Source: Pseudoflavitalea rhizosphaerae (GTDB taxonomy: Bacteria > Bacteroidota > Bacteroidia > Chitinophagales > Chitinophagaceae). From it: a stretch of DNA of 64,000 nucleotides. Numbering within the stretch: the stretch's first letter is position 1; each line of letters starts with the position of its first letter. Shown piece after piece: positions 26,747 to 35,391 of the stretch. The translations under genes and the position numbers were made by a program. The notes beneath the pieces are model-generated. The model ran no database searches, had not been told where the DNA came from, and worked only from the letters and a program-made list of their open reading frames with translations. Location of the stretch: the NCBI RefSeq assembly GCF_003991355.1, contig NZ_RCSU01000001.1:620001-684000 (forward strand), written 5' to 3'.

Positions 26747-29488
26747 ATGAGACAATGGTATGCCTACTGCCTGCTCATCGCATGCTTTCTATTTTTCATG
26801 GCGGGAAGAAGGGCGCCCGAACAGTTCTTCGTTAAGCCCATAGCCAGCGGCAATGGTAGCGGCAGCAGCTGGGACAACGCTTCTGCCGATCTCCAGGCCA
26901 TGATCGATGCAGCGGCGGCAGGAGATGAAATATGGGTGGCAGCAGGAACATACAAACCCGCTTCCCTTCCCGGCGGCAGCAATACATCCGGCCCCCGCGA
27001 TGTAGCTTTCGTTTTGAAAAGCGATGTAAAGATCTACGGCGGATTCAATGGAACTGAAACCACAATGAGCCAGCGTAACATCGCTACCAATACCACTACC
27101 CTCAGTGGGGATATTGGCGTTGCTTCCGATGCATCGGACAATGCTTATCACGTGGTGGTATCCATCAACAATTCAGCAGGCACAGCTCTGGACGGCGTTA
27201 CTGTTTCCGGTGGCAATGCCAATGGCGAAGGTTTCTACTCCATCGATGGCCGTTCCGTTTACCGCTATTGCGGTGGCGGTATCCTGGCCCGCGGCAGCTC
27301 CGCCACTTTCGGCAATATCACAGTAGCCTCCAACCAGTGTGCTACGGCCGGATCCGGCAATGGCAGCGGCGGCGGCATCTTTTCCTTCAATAGCAGCCTG
27401 GTGATCAAAGACGCCAAACTACAGCAGAACAAAGCCAGCTCTTCAACATCTGCCGGCGGCTTTGGCGGCGGCCTTTGCATGATCGGCACTGCCGATTCTG
27501 TGAACAATACCAGTTTCAGCAATGTAACGGTAACGGGCAACGAAACCACCAATGCAGGTGCAGGCATCTTTGTGCAGGCATGGTCCAAACCCGCTTTCAC
27601 CGATGTAAGCTTCACGGAGAATATCGCCGGAACTTCTGCCGGCGGCTTGATCATTCTCGGTAGTTCTGCTGGCAATAATGTGGCCACGCTCACCAATGTG
27701 AGCTTTAATAAGAACAAAGCCAATGGTGGCAGCGGCGGAGCGTTATTCCTTTCCAATTATGTAAATGCTACCACAAATAACCTCAGCTTCACAGAGAATG
27801 AATCCAGTGCACTGGCCGGCGCATTGTATTGCATCGGAGGCGCTGACGCATTCAGCAACCTGGAGTTTACCAATACAACCTTCACCAAAAACAAATCAGG
27901 CACTTCTGGTGGAGCGATGTATATCAGCAACTACAACAATTGTATTTTCAATAAGGCAAGCTTTACTGAAAACAGTTCCGGCGCCACCGGCGGAGCTATG
28001 TATGTGATTGGCGCATCCACTGCCTACAATACCTTCAGGATCACCGATGCGGTTTTCTCGAAAAATAAATCCACTACGGCTGGTGGTGCGGGTTATATCT
28101 CCAGCTACAACAAATATGTGATCGACCGCGTAAAGTTCCTGGAGAACGAAGCCACTGCCAGCGCAGGCGGCGGACTGTTCATTTTCAGCGCTGCTACCAG
28201 TCCCAATGAAGATGCACAAATATCAAACTGCCTGTTCTATGGCAACAGGGCCAACCTGGCCACGCTCGGTGGCGGCGGAATATTTGTTTCCAACAACTCC
28301 AGGCCCATCATCATCAATTCCACTTTTTATGCCAACTACTCCCTGTTCGACGGTGGCGGTATCGGCATCAACAATAGCGCAACAGCAATCGCCACTGTCT
28401 ACAATTCCATTTTTTACGGCAACACTACCGGCAGTTCAGCAGCCGATATCTTCCAACCCGCCAGTGCAGGTTTCTTCCTGAAGAGCTCACTCACGCAGAG
28501 CACAGGAACAAATGGGGTGGATGGCGTGATCGTTGGATCCAATCCTTCTTTTGTGAGTACAGATCCGGCTTCCTCCGATTTCCTTCGTTTGGCTTCCGGC
28601 AGTCCGGCTATCGACAAGGGCGCTAATGACTTACTGCCCGCGGCCTATAACAAAGACCTCGCGGGTGGTTCCAGGATCAATGATGATGTGATCGATATGG
28701 GGGCATACGAGTCCGGCACCAGTCAAACGCCTACTGAATCACAGACCATCGATATCGTCAACACCATCATCAAAACCTATGGCGAAGCAGACTTCGATCC
28801 GGGCGCAACAGCCAGCTCCGGCCTCCCTGTGTACTACACCAGCAACAATACCAATGTAGCTACAATCGAAAATGGAAAAGTGAAGATCAGGGCAGCAGGT
28901 ACAGCCACCATCACTGCCAGGCAGCCGGGCAATGATATCTACATGGCCGCTCCCGATGCCACTACCACACTCACTGTGAACAAAGCGCCGCTGCTGATCA
29001 AAGCGAATGATGTGATCATGGTGCAGGAACAGGCGCTACCTGCTTTCACGGCCAGCTTCACCGGCTTCGTGAACGGAGAAACTTCCGGCGTACTTTCCGG
29101 GCAGCCGGTCTTCAGCACCACCGCCACTTCCAGCTCTCCGATCGGCAACTACCCCATCACCGTATCCGGCGCTGCTGCCGTCAACTACGAGATCAGTTAT
29201 ACAGATGGCACACTCTCCATCCTGCCGATCGCTGTTGACAATGCAAGGCTCGATGCCTGGTTCTCCAACAATACCACCTTGCAGGTACGGGTGGATATGC
29301 CAATGGAAACGGAAGGCACCGTATCGCTGTTCACCAGCGCCGGTCAGCGCATATACCATACCGGTATCTCGCTGAAACAGGGCAGGAACCAGTTCACTGT
29401 TCCTGCAGACAGACTGATCCCGGGCATCTACATCATCAATGTAAATGGTGCAGGACTGAAGCTGGATAAAAAATTCATCAAACGCTAA
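26747..29488 (+). CDS. Type IX-secreted Pmp-like parallel beta-helix protein with MBG domain
   Basis: A 913-residue secreted protein. After a signal peptide (~1-25) comes a right-handed beta-helix (~28-650) built of repeats alternating FxxN (FTEN, FNKN, FTKN, FSKN) and GGA-type motifs, the pattern of chlamydial Pmp adhesins. Next are a choice-of-anchor-Q-like end (SPAIDKGAND...DMGAYES, ~620-665), a Big-like domain (~665-745), an MBG-type domain (~746-825) and a type A sorting domain for type IX secretion (~826-913, GTVSLFTSAGQRIY ... PGIYIINVNG ... KKFIKR). It should be exported through the outer membrane and fixed to the surface. A PorV paralogue starts 11 bases later. Its role may be surface attachment or binding of insoluble substrate. 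Confidence 0.9.
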   Translation: MRQWYAYCLLIACFLFFMAGRRAPEQFFVKPIASGNGSGSSWDNASADLQAMIDAAAAGDEIWVAAGTYKPASLPGGSNTSGPRDVAFVLKSDVKIYGGFNGTETTMSQRNIATNTTTLSGDIGVASDASDNAYHVVVSINNSAGTALDGVTVSGGNANGEGFYSIDGRSVYRYCGGGILARGSSATFGNITVASNQCATAGSGNGSGGGIFSFNSSLVIKDAKLQQNKASSSTSAGGFGGGLCMIGTADSVNNTSFSNVTVTGNETTNAGAGIFVQAWSKPAFTDVSFTENIAGTSAGGLIILGSSAGNNVATLTNVSFNKNKANGGSGGALFLSNYVNATTNNLSFTENESSALAGALYCIGGADAFSNLEFTNTTFTKNKSGTSGGAMYISNYNNCIFNKASFTENSSGATGGAMYVIGASTAYNTFRITDAVFSKNKSTTAGGAGYISSYNKYVIDRVKFLENEATASAGGGLFIFSAATSPNEDAQISNCLFYGNRANLATLGGGGIFVSNNSRPIIINSTFYANYSLFDGGGIGINNSATAIATVYNSIFYGNTTGSSAADIFQPASAGFFLKSSLTQSTGTNGVDGVIVGSNPSFVSTDPASSDFLRLASGSPAIDKGANDLLPAAYNKDLAGGSRINDDVIDMGAYESGTSQTPTESQTIDIVNTIIKTYGEADFDPGATASSGLPVYYTSNNTNVATIENGKVKIRAAGTATITARQPGNDIYMAAPDATTTLTVNKAPLLIKANDVIMVQEQALPAFTASFTGFVNGETSGVLSGQPVFSTTATSSSPIGNYPITVSGAAAVNYEISYTDGTLSILPIAVDNARLDAWFSNNTTLQVRVDMPMETEGTVSLFTSAGQRIYHTGISLKQGRNQFTVPADRLIPGIYIINVNGAGLKLDKKFIKR

Positions 29489-29498
29489 AGCCTTTACA

Positions 29499-30626
29499 AT
29501 GACTCGTCAATATATCAAGTCAGCCAAAATATCCTTTTCAATGCTCCTGATCGCTGCTTGTGGTTTCATACCACAGGCAGCCAGGGCACAGGAAGGAGCC
29601 GAAACCAAAATGGTGAATACTGCCGTGCCCATGCTGCGCATTGCTCCCGATGCACGCGCCGCCGCGATGGGTGAAACAGGCATCAGTACTTCGGCAGATG
29701 GTGCTTCCATTTTTTACAATGCAGCCAAGACCGTATTTGCAAAAAACGAAGGAGGCTATTCCCTCAACTACGTGAGCTGGCTGAAACAGATCACACCGGG
29801 TTTCTACATGCTCAGTCTCTCAGGTTACCAGAAACTGGACGAAAAGCAGGCCTTGAGCGGTTCCATCCGTTATTACAATACAGGAAAAGTGGAAGAAAGG
29901 GATAACAACAATACCCTGCTGCAACTGGCCAACCCCAATGAGTTTACTATCGATGCCGGTTATGCGAGAACATTGTCGGACAAGATCTCGCTGGCCCTCA
30001 CCTTCCGTTATATCCGCAGCTCCATCGGAAAGACCATCGACAATAACGGGAATGGCGCCGGCAGCGCTTTCACCGGCGATATCTCTGCATTCTACAATGG
30101 TTTGGACCAGCACGGACAGGGCTTCACCGCCGGACTGATACTTGCCAATGTAGGCGCTTCAAAGATCAGCCAGGGCAATGGTCATTCCGGTTTCATCCCT
30201 GCCAGGATCGGCGCAGGCGCAGGTTATACCTACCCGTTAGATGAGAACAGCAGGCTATCTTTTTCAGCCGAGCTCAACAAGTCCCTCGCGCCGTTGATCC
30301 CTGATGGTCCCAACGGAATGGAAGAATATTCGAAGTACAGTGTATTCAAAAGCTACAGCGAAGGTCTGGGCAATTCAGCCCTGAGTATTTCCGCAGGCGC
30401 TGAATACAATTACATGGAGCTCTTTTTCGCCCGCGCCGGTTATTTCTCCGAAAGCAAGGCCTATGGCGGCAGGAAATACCTGAGCGCAGGTATTGGCGCC
30501 TCTATGAAACAGTTCGGATTCAATTTCGCTTACATCGTTCCAACGGGGAAAAATGCGGGTGCTTATGCTTTGTCTAACACCCTGCATTTTGGTCTTACGT
30601 TCACCCCTGCTTTATCCAATCAATAA
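29499..30626 (+). CDS. PorV/PorQ-family outer membrane protein (type IX secretion shuttle paralogue)
   Basis: A 375-residue FadL-like beta-barrel. The mature start after an ARAQEG signal site has the family block LRIAPDARAAAMGETGISTSADGASIFYNAAKT (first part LRIAPDARAAAMGETG), characteristic of PorV/LptO, followed by alternating barrel strands to an aromatic end (LHFGLTF). PorV collects type IX cargo from the translocon and passes it to the attachment machinery. Here no other T9SS core genes are present; the gene lies 11 bases after a cargo carrying a T9SS sorting domain, so it looks like a cargo-dedicated copy. Function as a true shuttle is inferred from family and position. Confidence 0.88.
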   Translation: MTRQYIKSAKISFSMLLIAACGFIPQAARAQEGAETKMVNTAVPMLRIAPDARAAAMGETGISTSADGASIFYNAAKTVFAKNEGGYSLNYVSWLKQITPGFYMLSLSGYQKLDEKQALSGSIRYYNTGKVEERDNNNTLLQLANPNEFTIDAGYARTLSDKISLALTFRYIRSSIGKTIDNNGNGAGSAFTGDISAFYNGLDQHGQGFTAGLILANVGASKISQGNGHSGFIPARIGAGAGYTYPLDENSRLSFSAELNKSLAPLIPDGPNGMEEYSKYSVFKSYSEGLGNSALSISAGAEYNYMELFFARAGYFSESKAYGGRKYLSAGIGASMKQFGFNFAYIVPTGKNAGAYALSNTLHFGLTFTPALSNQ

Positions 30627-30653
30627 ATTCCTTATCATAAAAATCAGTAACTC

Positions 30654-32291
30654 ATGAAACGTTTTTTTGCAGCACTGGCATTGGGTTCCTGTTGTATTGG
30701 CGGTAACGCCAATGCACAGGTGTCGCCCAATGCCGGCGCATCGCTTGACACATTGTTCAGCCAGTACCTGAACGATGGGCCGGGCGCCGTGTTGATCGTA
30801 TCGCGTAACGGGCAACAGCTCTTCCATAAGGAATTTGGTTATGCCAGCCTTGAACACATAGTGCCCGTCACCAACGAAACTGTTTTTGAAGCGGCTTCCG
30901 TTTCCAAACAGTTCACTGCCGCGGCTGTGCTCCTGCTGGTCCGGCAGGGACGAATATCTTTGGACGATGATATCCGCAAGTATGTTCCAGAACTGCCGGA
31001 TTATGGCAAAAAGATCAATCTGCGCATGTGCCTCACACATACCAGTGGGCTTAAAGACTGGCGCAACGTGACATATCTCTCTTCATTACCAACCGGGCTA
31101 CGTTTGTTCAACCAGGAAGACGCCATCAATATGATCTGCCGGCAATCCAATCTCAATTTCAAACCGGGCACTCGTTATTCCTATACGAATGCAGGTTTCG
31201 ACCTGCTGGGTATTGTGGTGGAGCGGGTTACTAAAAGGTCTTTTGCGTCTTTCGTAAGAGACAGTCTGCTCATTCCTGCCGGCATGAAGCATTCTGCTTT
31301 CAGGAATAAGTTTGAAGACATCATCCCGAATATGGCATCGGCCTATTATGGTTCGCGTACCCATCTCCGTCATGGTTACACCACAGATGAAACCTATGGC
31401 GCTGCCGGACTGATCACCTGCGCCGATGATCTGCGCAAATGGAATGAATTCATCAACAAAGGGAATCTTGCACAGACACGTCTCCAGCGTTATGTACTCA
31501 CCAGTGGAGATACAATCAGTTACGCCATTGGCGGTGTGCATGTGATGGACTTCGATGGCATCCGCGAGATCAGCCATTCCGGTCTTCTCAGCGGTTACCG
31601 AGCCCTGGTACTCTATTATCCTCAATACGATATCTCTGTTTCCTACATGACCAATAACAAGAATATCATCACAGCAGATTTGCAAGTGAAGATCTTCGAG
31701 ATATTGTTTGGCAAGAAAAGAAAAGCGGCGCTTCCGGCAGTGCAAACGAATTACCCCGATGTAACTACGCTCGGGAACAAAACCGGCGCTTACTTTGGCA
31801 TTGATGACGAATCCGAATTCTACAGCTTCCATATCACCAACAACAAACTTTTTTGCCACGAAGCATTGTTGCAGCCTGTTGGAAAAAATGAGTTCATTTA
31901 CGAAACCACGGTTTATCGTTTCTCTCCCGGCGGTGATACGCTGATCGTCAGACGCGGCGGAGAAGATACCTATTTCAAAAAAGCCAGCGGCTTCAAACCA
32001 GATGCAGCAGCCCTTAAACCCTTTTCCGGATCCTTTCAGAGTAATGATGCCATAGTGGAACTGACATTTGAAGTACGCGGGAACAAACTGGTGGCCTTCC
32101 GCAACAGCTACGACTCCGTTATACTAACGCCCGCGTATCAGCGGGAAAATCAAATAGCATTCAGGGGGTTCGATCATGGTCTCAGAGCCATTTATCTTTT
32201 CACCCGATCCAAAAAAGGCGCGGCTAACGATCTCATGATCAACCTGCCCCGAGCCAATTATATCCCTTTTACCAGAAGAAAAAACAAATAA
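30654..32291 (+). CDS. Serine hydrolase, beta-lactamase fold (third of locus 2)
   Basis: A 545-residue exported enzyme with signal peptide ending NANAQ. Motifs are SVSK (Ser82-Lys85), YTN (Tyr177-Asn179) and HSG (308-310). The catalytic domain is followed by ~180 residues of beta-rich sequence (~365-545), a lipocalin-like tail often seen in D-aminopeptidase relatives. The D-aminopeptidase likeness is suggestive only. It ends 15 bases before the dipeptide epimerase gene, the tightest functional link in this operon: a peptidase releasing dipeptides followed by an epimerase that acts on dipeptides. Confidence 0.9.
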   Translation: MKRFFAALALGSCCIGGNANAQVSPNAGASLDTLFSQYLNDGPGAVLIVSRNGQQLFHKEFGYASLEHIVPVTNETVFEAASVSKQFTAAAVLLLVRQGRISLDDDIRKYVPELPDYGKKINLRMCLTHTSGLKDWRNVTYLSSLPTGLRLFNQEDAINMICRQSNLNFKPGTRYSYTNAGFDLLGIVVERVTKRSFASFVRDSLLIPAGMKHSAFRNKFEDIIPNMASAYYGSRTHLRHGYTTDETYGAAGLITCADDLRKWNEFINKGNLAQTRLQRYVLTSGDTISYAIGGVHVMDFDGIREISHSGLLSGYRALVLYYPQYDISVSYMTNNKNIITADLQVKIFEILFGKKRKAALPAVQTNYPDVTTLGNKTGAYFGIDDESEFYSFHITNNKLFCHEALLQPVGKNEFIYETTVYRFSPGGDTLIVRRGGEDTYFKKASGFKPDAAALKPFSGSFQSNDAIVELTFEVRGNKLVAFRNSYDSVILTPAYQRENQIAFRGFDHGLRAIYLFTRSKKGAANDLMINLPRANYIPFTRRKNK

Positions 32292-32306
32292 TCTAAATCG
32301 ATAAAA

Positions 32307-33329
32307 ATGAAACTGACCTGGTATTTAAAAGAGCTCAGAAGAAAATATCCTTTCACGATCTCCGGCCATACAACCATTGCAGATACCGTGATCATGACTG
32401 AAATTGAACACGACGGTGTAATTGGTTATGGAGAAGCTTGTCCTGGTTATTATTTCACCGAAACACTGGACGACAGCATCAATTTCCTCTCAACCGTAAA
32501 ACTGGAACAGTTCAAAGATCCGCAGGCCATCGAAGCGATCCTTTCCTATGTAGACAGTCTGCATCCCGGTCATACTGCCGCCAAAGCAGGCGTTGACATT
32601 GCGTTGCACGACCTGGTGGGCAAGCTTACCAATCGTCCATGTTACCAGCTCTTCGGTTCCGATCCGGGCACCATGCCTGCCACTACCCTCACTATCGGTA
32701 TCGATACGCCTGATATGATCCGTAAGAAAGTGCTGGAAGCAACCGATTTCAAATTGCTGAAAGTAAAACTCGGCAGCGATAACGACAGACAGATCATCGA
32801 AACAATCCGCTCCGTAAGCCAGCAGCCGCTCACTGTAGATGCCAACCAGGGCTGGCACGATCGCAGCCAGGCGCTGGAAATGGTCCATTGGCTGAAGGAG
32901 CAGAATACCATTTTCGTGGAGCAGCCGATGCCGAAAGATCAGTGGGACAATCATGCCTGGCTCACCCAGCACAGCCCGCTTCCCATTGTTGCCGATGAAG
33001 CAGTACAAAGACTGGCGGATGTAGACAAAGCCAAAGGCGCATACCACGGTGTGAATATCAAGATGGTGAAATGTACAGGTATGCATGAGGGTTATAAGAT
33101 CATCAAACGCGCCAGGGAGCTCGGCCTGAAACTGATGGTTGGCTGCATGGGCGAATCCTCTGTGGCTATCCTGGGAGCAGCAGCCATTGCTCCTCAGTGT
33201 GACTGGGTGGACCTGGACAGCACCTGGCTTATCAGTAATAACCCCTACCAGGATCCCGTGCTCAAAGAAGGAAAGATCATCCTGAGTAACCAGCCCGGAC
33301 TTGGCCTTCAGCAACATTCAAAAAAATAG
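32307..33329 (+). CDS. Dipeptide epimerase (enolase superfamily)
   Basis: A 340-residue cytoplasmic enzyme of the muconate-lactonising subgroup. Catalytic features: KVKLG with Lys152 and Lys154 on strand 2, metal ligands Asp178 (VDANQGW), Glu205 (VEQPMP) and Asp230 (VADEAV), and the second base lysine in NIKMVKCTG (Lys252). This matches L-Ala-D/L-Glu epimerases and related dipeptide epimerases, which convert the murein dipeptide L-Ala-D-Glu to L-Ala-L-Glu so that ordinary peptidases can use it. The carboxy-terminal DLDST segment fits that group. It overlaps no neighbour and is six bases from the DUF819 gene. Specificity for the exact dipeptide is not certain. Confidence 0.92.
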   Translation: MKLTWYLKELRRKYPFTISGHTTIADTVIMTEIEHDGVIGYGEACPGYYFTETLDDSINFLSTVKLEQFKDPQAIEAILSYVDSLHPGHTAAKAGVDIALHDLVGKLTNRPCYQLFGSDPGTMPATTLTIGIDTPDMIRKKVLEATDFKLLKVKLGSDNDRQIIETIRSVSQQPLTVDANQGWHDRSQALEMVHWLKEQNTIFVEQPMPKDQWDNHAWLTQHSPLPIVADEAVQRLADVDKAKGAYHGVNIKMVKCTGMHEGYKIIKRARELGLKLMVGCMGESSVAILGAAAIAPQCDWVDLDSTWLISNNPYQDPVLKEGKIILSNQPGLGLQQHSKK

Positions 33330-33335
33330 CGAAAC

Positions 33336-34589
33336 ATGGTTTTACTGGCAACCGCACCCCTGATCAGCAGTGATATTATCGTATTTGCGATACTGGTAGT
33401 TTTCATGGCATTCGTTCAAAAAACGAGCACAGGCAATAACCGCTTCTTCAAGAGATTCTATTTTTTCTGTCCACCTCTTTTGGCCTTGTATTTTTTCCCG
33501 GGCATATTGAATACCGCCAATATCGTTTCGGGAGAGAATTCAAAACTCTATGATCTCATAGCACAATACCTTTTACCTGCAGGTTTGGTTTTGTTCACCC
33601 TGAGTGTAGACATGAAGGAGTTATGGAAACTCCGGAAGAAAGCCGGGGCGATGTTCCTGGCCGGCGCCATTGGTGTAATTATCGGTGGCCCGCTGACCAT
33701 TCTCATAGTTAAGAGTTTTGCGCCCGGCCTGGTGGGAGGCGAGGGTCCGGATGCCGTATGGCGCGGTCTTGCTACTGTTGCCGGTAGCTGGATAGGAGGC
33801 AGCGCCAATCTCGCTGCGCTGAACGAAGTGTTCAAACCCAGTCCGCAACTGTTCTCCACCATGGTAGTGCTGGATGCAGTGATGGCTAATATCTGGTTGG
33901 CCATCCTGCTCTATGGCGTGGGTAAAAATAGAAAAATAAACAAGTTTTTTCGCGCCGAAGATAAGGATGTGGAAGAGGTGAAAGAAAAAATGCAGGCTTA
34001 TCAACAGGCCACTGCAAAGATCCCATCGCTTTCTGATTCACTATCCATCCTGGCAGTGGCATTCGGAGGATGCGGACTGGCCTACCTTATAGCAGGACCG
34101 TTGGTAAGTGCCATCCAAACCAATTTTCCTTATCTCGAAAAATTCAGTCTCACTTCCAATTTCTTTTGGGTAGTGATCCTTTGCACTAGCATCGGTGTGA
34201 TACTTTCGTTTACTCCTTTGCGTAAGCTGGAAGGCGCAGGCGCTTCCCGCGTGGGCACTGTGTTCCTCTACCTGTTCATCACAGCCGTTGGATTGCAGAT
34301 GGATATCCTCGGCGTTTTCAGGAATAGCGGGCTCTTTCTCGTTGGGTTCATCTGGCTTTGCTTCCATGCACTGGCGATGATCATTGTGGGAAGAATGATC
34401 AAAGCCCCTTATTTCTTTTTTGCTGTTTCCGGAGAAGCGAATCTGGGTGGCGCAGTTCAGGCATCGCTCATCGCATCTGCATTTCATCCTGCATTGGCGC
34501 CCGTTGGCGTACTGCTCTCTGTGCTCGGCTATGTACTGGGTAATTATGGTGGTTATATATGCGGATTATTGATGCAATGGGTGTCCTGA
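33336..34589 (+). CDS. DUF819-family inner membrane protein, candidate dipeptide or amino-acid transporter
   Basis: A 417-residue polytopic membrane protein with about ten hydrophobic helices and the DUF819 words ALYFFPGIL, VAGSWIGGSANLAALNEVF and SGEANLGGAVQASLIA. The duplicated GxxN elements in two halves resemble the re-entrant motifs of inverted-repeat secondary transporters. The family has no settled substrate. It is the last gene of locus 2 and follows the dipeptide epimerase by six bases, which makes uptake of murein dipeptides, or a related exchange, a reasonable hypothesis. No clear terminator is seen before the repeat at 34654. Confidence 0.88.
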   Translation: MVLLATAPLISSDIIVFAILVVFMAFVQKTSTGNNRFFKRFYFFCPPLLALYFFPGILNTANIVSGENSKLYDLIAQYLLPAGLVLFTLSVDMKELWKLRKKAGAMFLAGAIGVIIGGPLTILIVKSFAPGLVGGEGPDAVWRGLATVAGSWIGGSANLAALNEVFKPSPQLFSTMVVLDAVMANIWLAILLYGVGKNRKINKFFRAEDKDVEEVKEKMQAYQQATAKIPSLSDSLSILAVAFGGCGLAYLIAGPLVSAIQTNFPYLEKFSLTSNFFWVVILCTSIGVILSFTPLRKLEGAGASRVGTVFLYLFITAVGLQMDILGVFRNSGLFLVGFIWLCFHALAMIIVGRMIKAPYFFFAVSGEANLGGAVQASLIASAFHPALAPVGVLLSVLGYVLGNYGGYICGLLMQWVS

Positions 34590-34653
34590 TAAATTGCTTG
34601 TTTACAGGTGAACCAGGGCTGGCTGTAAAAGGCTGGCCTCTTTTTCTTTCGCT

Positions 34654-34678
34654 GTGGCCAGTTGCTCGCCGCCGGCGA
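34654..34678. repeat. Truncated copy of the palindromic element
   Basis: TGGCCAGTTGCTCGCCGCC (34655-34673) is identical to the left end of the copy at 16726. Only one hairpin (TCGCC-GCC-GGCGA) is left; the right half is missing or decayed. Confidence 0.65.
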
Positions 34679-34757
34679 AAACCGACCATTTTTTGTCGCA
34701 GTCAACCCCTATGAAATACAGGAAAAGTGGTCAACTTAGCAGCATAAAATATAACAT

Positions 34758-35324
34758 ATGCGCAAATTGATCATTTCCATGCATACTTCACTCGATGGAT
34801 TTACAGCAGGCCCGAACGGGGAAATGGACTGGATCAGGTTCGATGATGCATTGTTTGATTTCGTGGGAGAGTTTACAGACCGCTCCGATACGGCATTATA
34901 CGGGCGCGTTACCTATGATATGATGGATGCCTACTGGCCTACTGCCGGCTCACAACCCAATGCCAGCAAGCACGCCAAACAACACTCCGCCTGGTACAAT
35001 AAAGTAACGAAAGTAGTTGCGTCAAAAACGTTACTGTCCGATCCTTCTAAAAAACTGGAAGTGATCGGCACCGAGCTGAAGGGGAATATTGAAAATCTGA
35101 AAAACGGAACAGGCGGCGATATCCTTGTTTTCGGAAGCCCTTCCATAGTGCGACAACTGGAGGAATACAAACTCATCGATGAATATTGGCTGATGATGAA
35201 TCCAATCATACTGGGAACCGGCATTTCCATGTATTCAAAAGATATTCAGAAAATGGAATTGGAACCAGGTGAGACAAAAAGATTTTCTTGTGGTGTTACT
35301 GCATTACAATTTAAGAAGAAATAA
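34758..35324 (+). CDS. DHFR-fold family reductase (RibD C-terminal type)
   Basis: A 188-residue cytoplasmic protein of the dihydrofolate-reductase-like family (YwjB/YyaP group). It begins MRKLIISMHTSLDGFTAGPN and has the nucleotide-binding words LYGRVTYDMM and GGDILVFGSPSIVRQL, ending with a beta strand. These proteins bind NAD(P)H, but most members have no assigned substrate; true folate or riboflavin roles are unlikely since no partner genes are near. It is a single-gene unit on the plus strand facing the locus 3 operon, and they share the hairpin at 35330-35351. Confidence 0.9.
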   Translation: MRKLIISMHTSLDGFTAGPNGEMDWIRFDDALFDFVGEFTDRSDTALYGRVTYDMMDAYWPTAGSQPNASKHAKQHSAWYNKVTKVVASKTLLSDPSKKLEVIGTELKGNIENLKNGTGGDILVFGSPSIVRQLEEYKLIDEYWLMMNPIILGTGISMYSKDIQKMELEPGETKRFSCGVTALQFKKK

Positions 35325-35329
35325 TAAAA

Positions 35330-35351
35330 GCCGGGCCCTTTCAGGCCCGGC
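35330..35351 (-). terminator. Terminator between convergent units
   Basis: GCCGGGCC (35330-35337), loop CTTTCA, GGCCCGGC (35344-35351). On the minus strand it is followed by TTTTATTATTTCTT, so it ends the locus 3 operon. It lies five bases after the plus-strand reductase stop and probably serves both. Confidence 0.85.
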
Positions 35352-35391
35352 GCTCATGTATAACAGTTCCGTAACTGTCTGTAGTGTGTGA

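Noticed and set aside
27500-28200. Regular repeats considered as a CRISPR or satellite array
   Set aside because: Repeats are in frame, degenerate at the DNA level and encode FxxN/GGA beta-helix motifs, so they are protein repeats.
23837-32291. Reading the three beta-lactamase-fold enzymes as antibiotic resistance genes
   Set aside because: The motifs are shared with peptidases and esterases, and the context with SusCD and a dipeptide epimerase points to catabolism.
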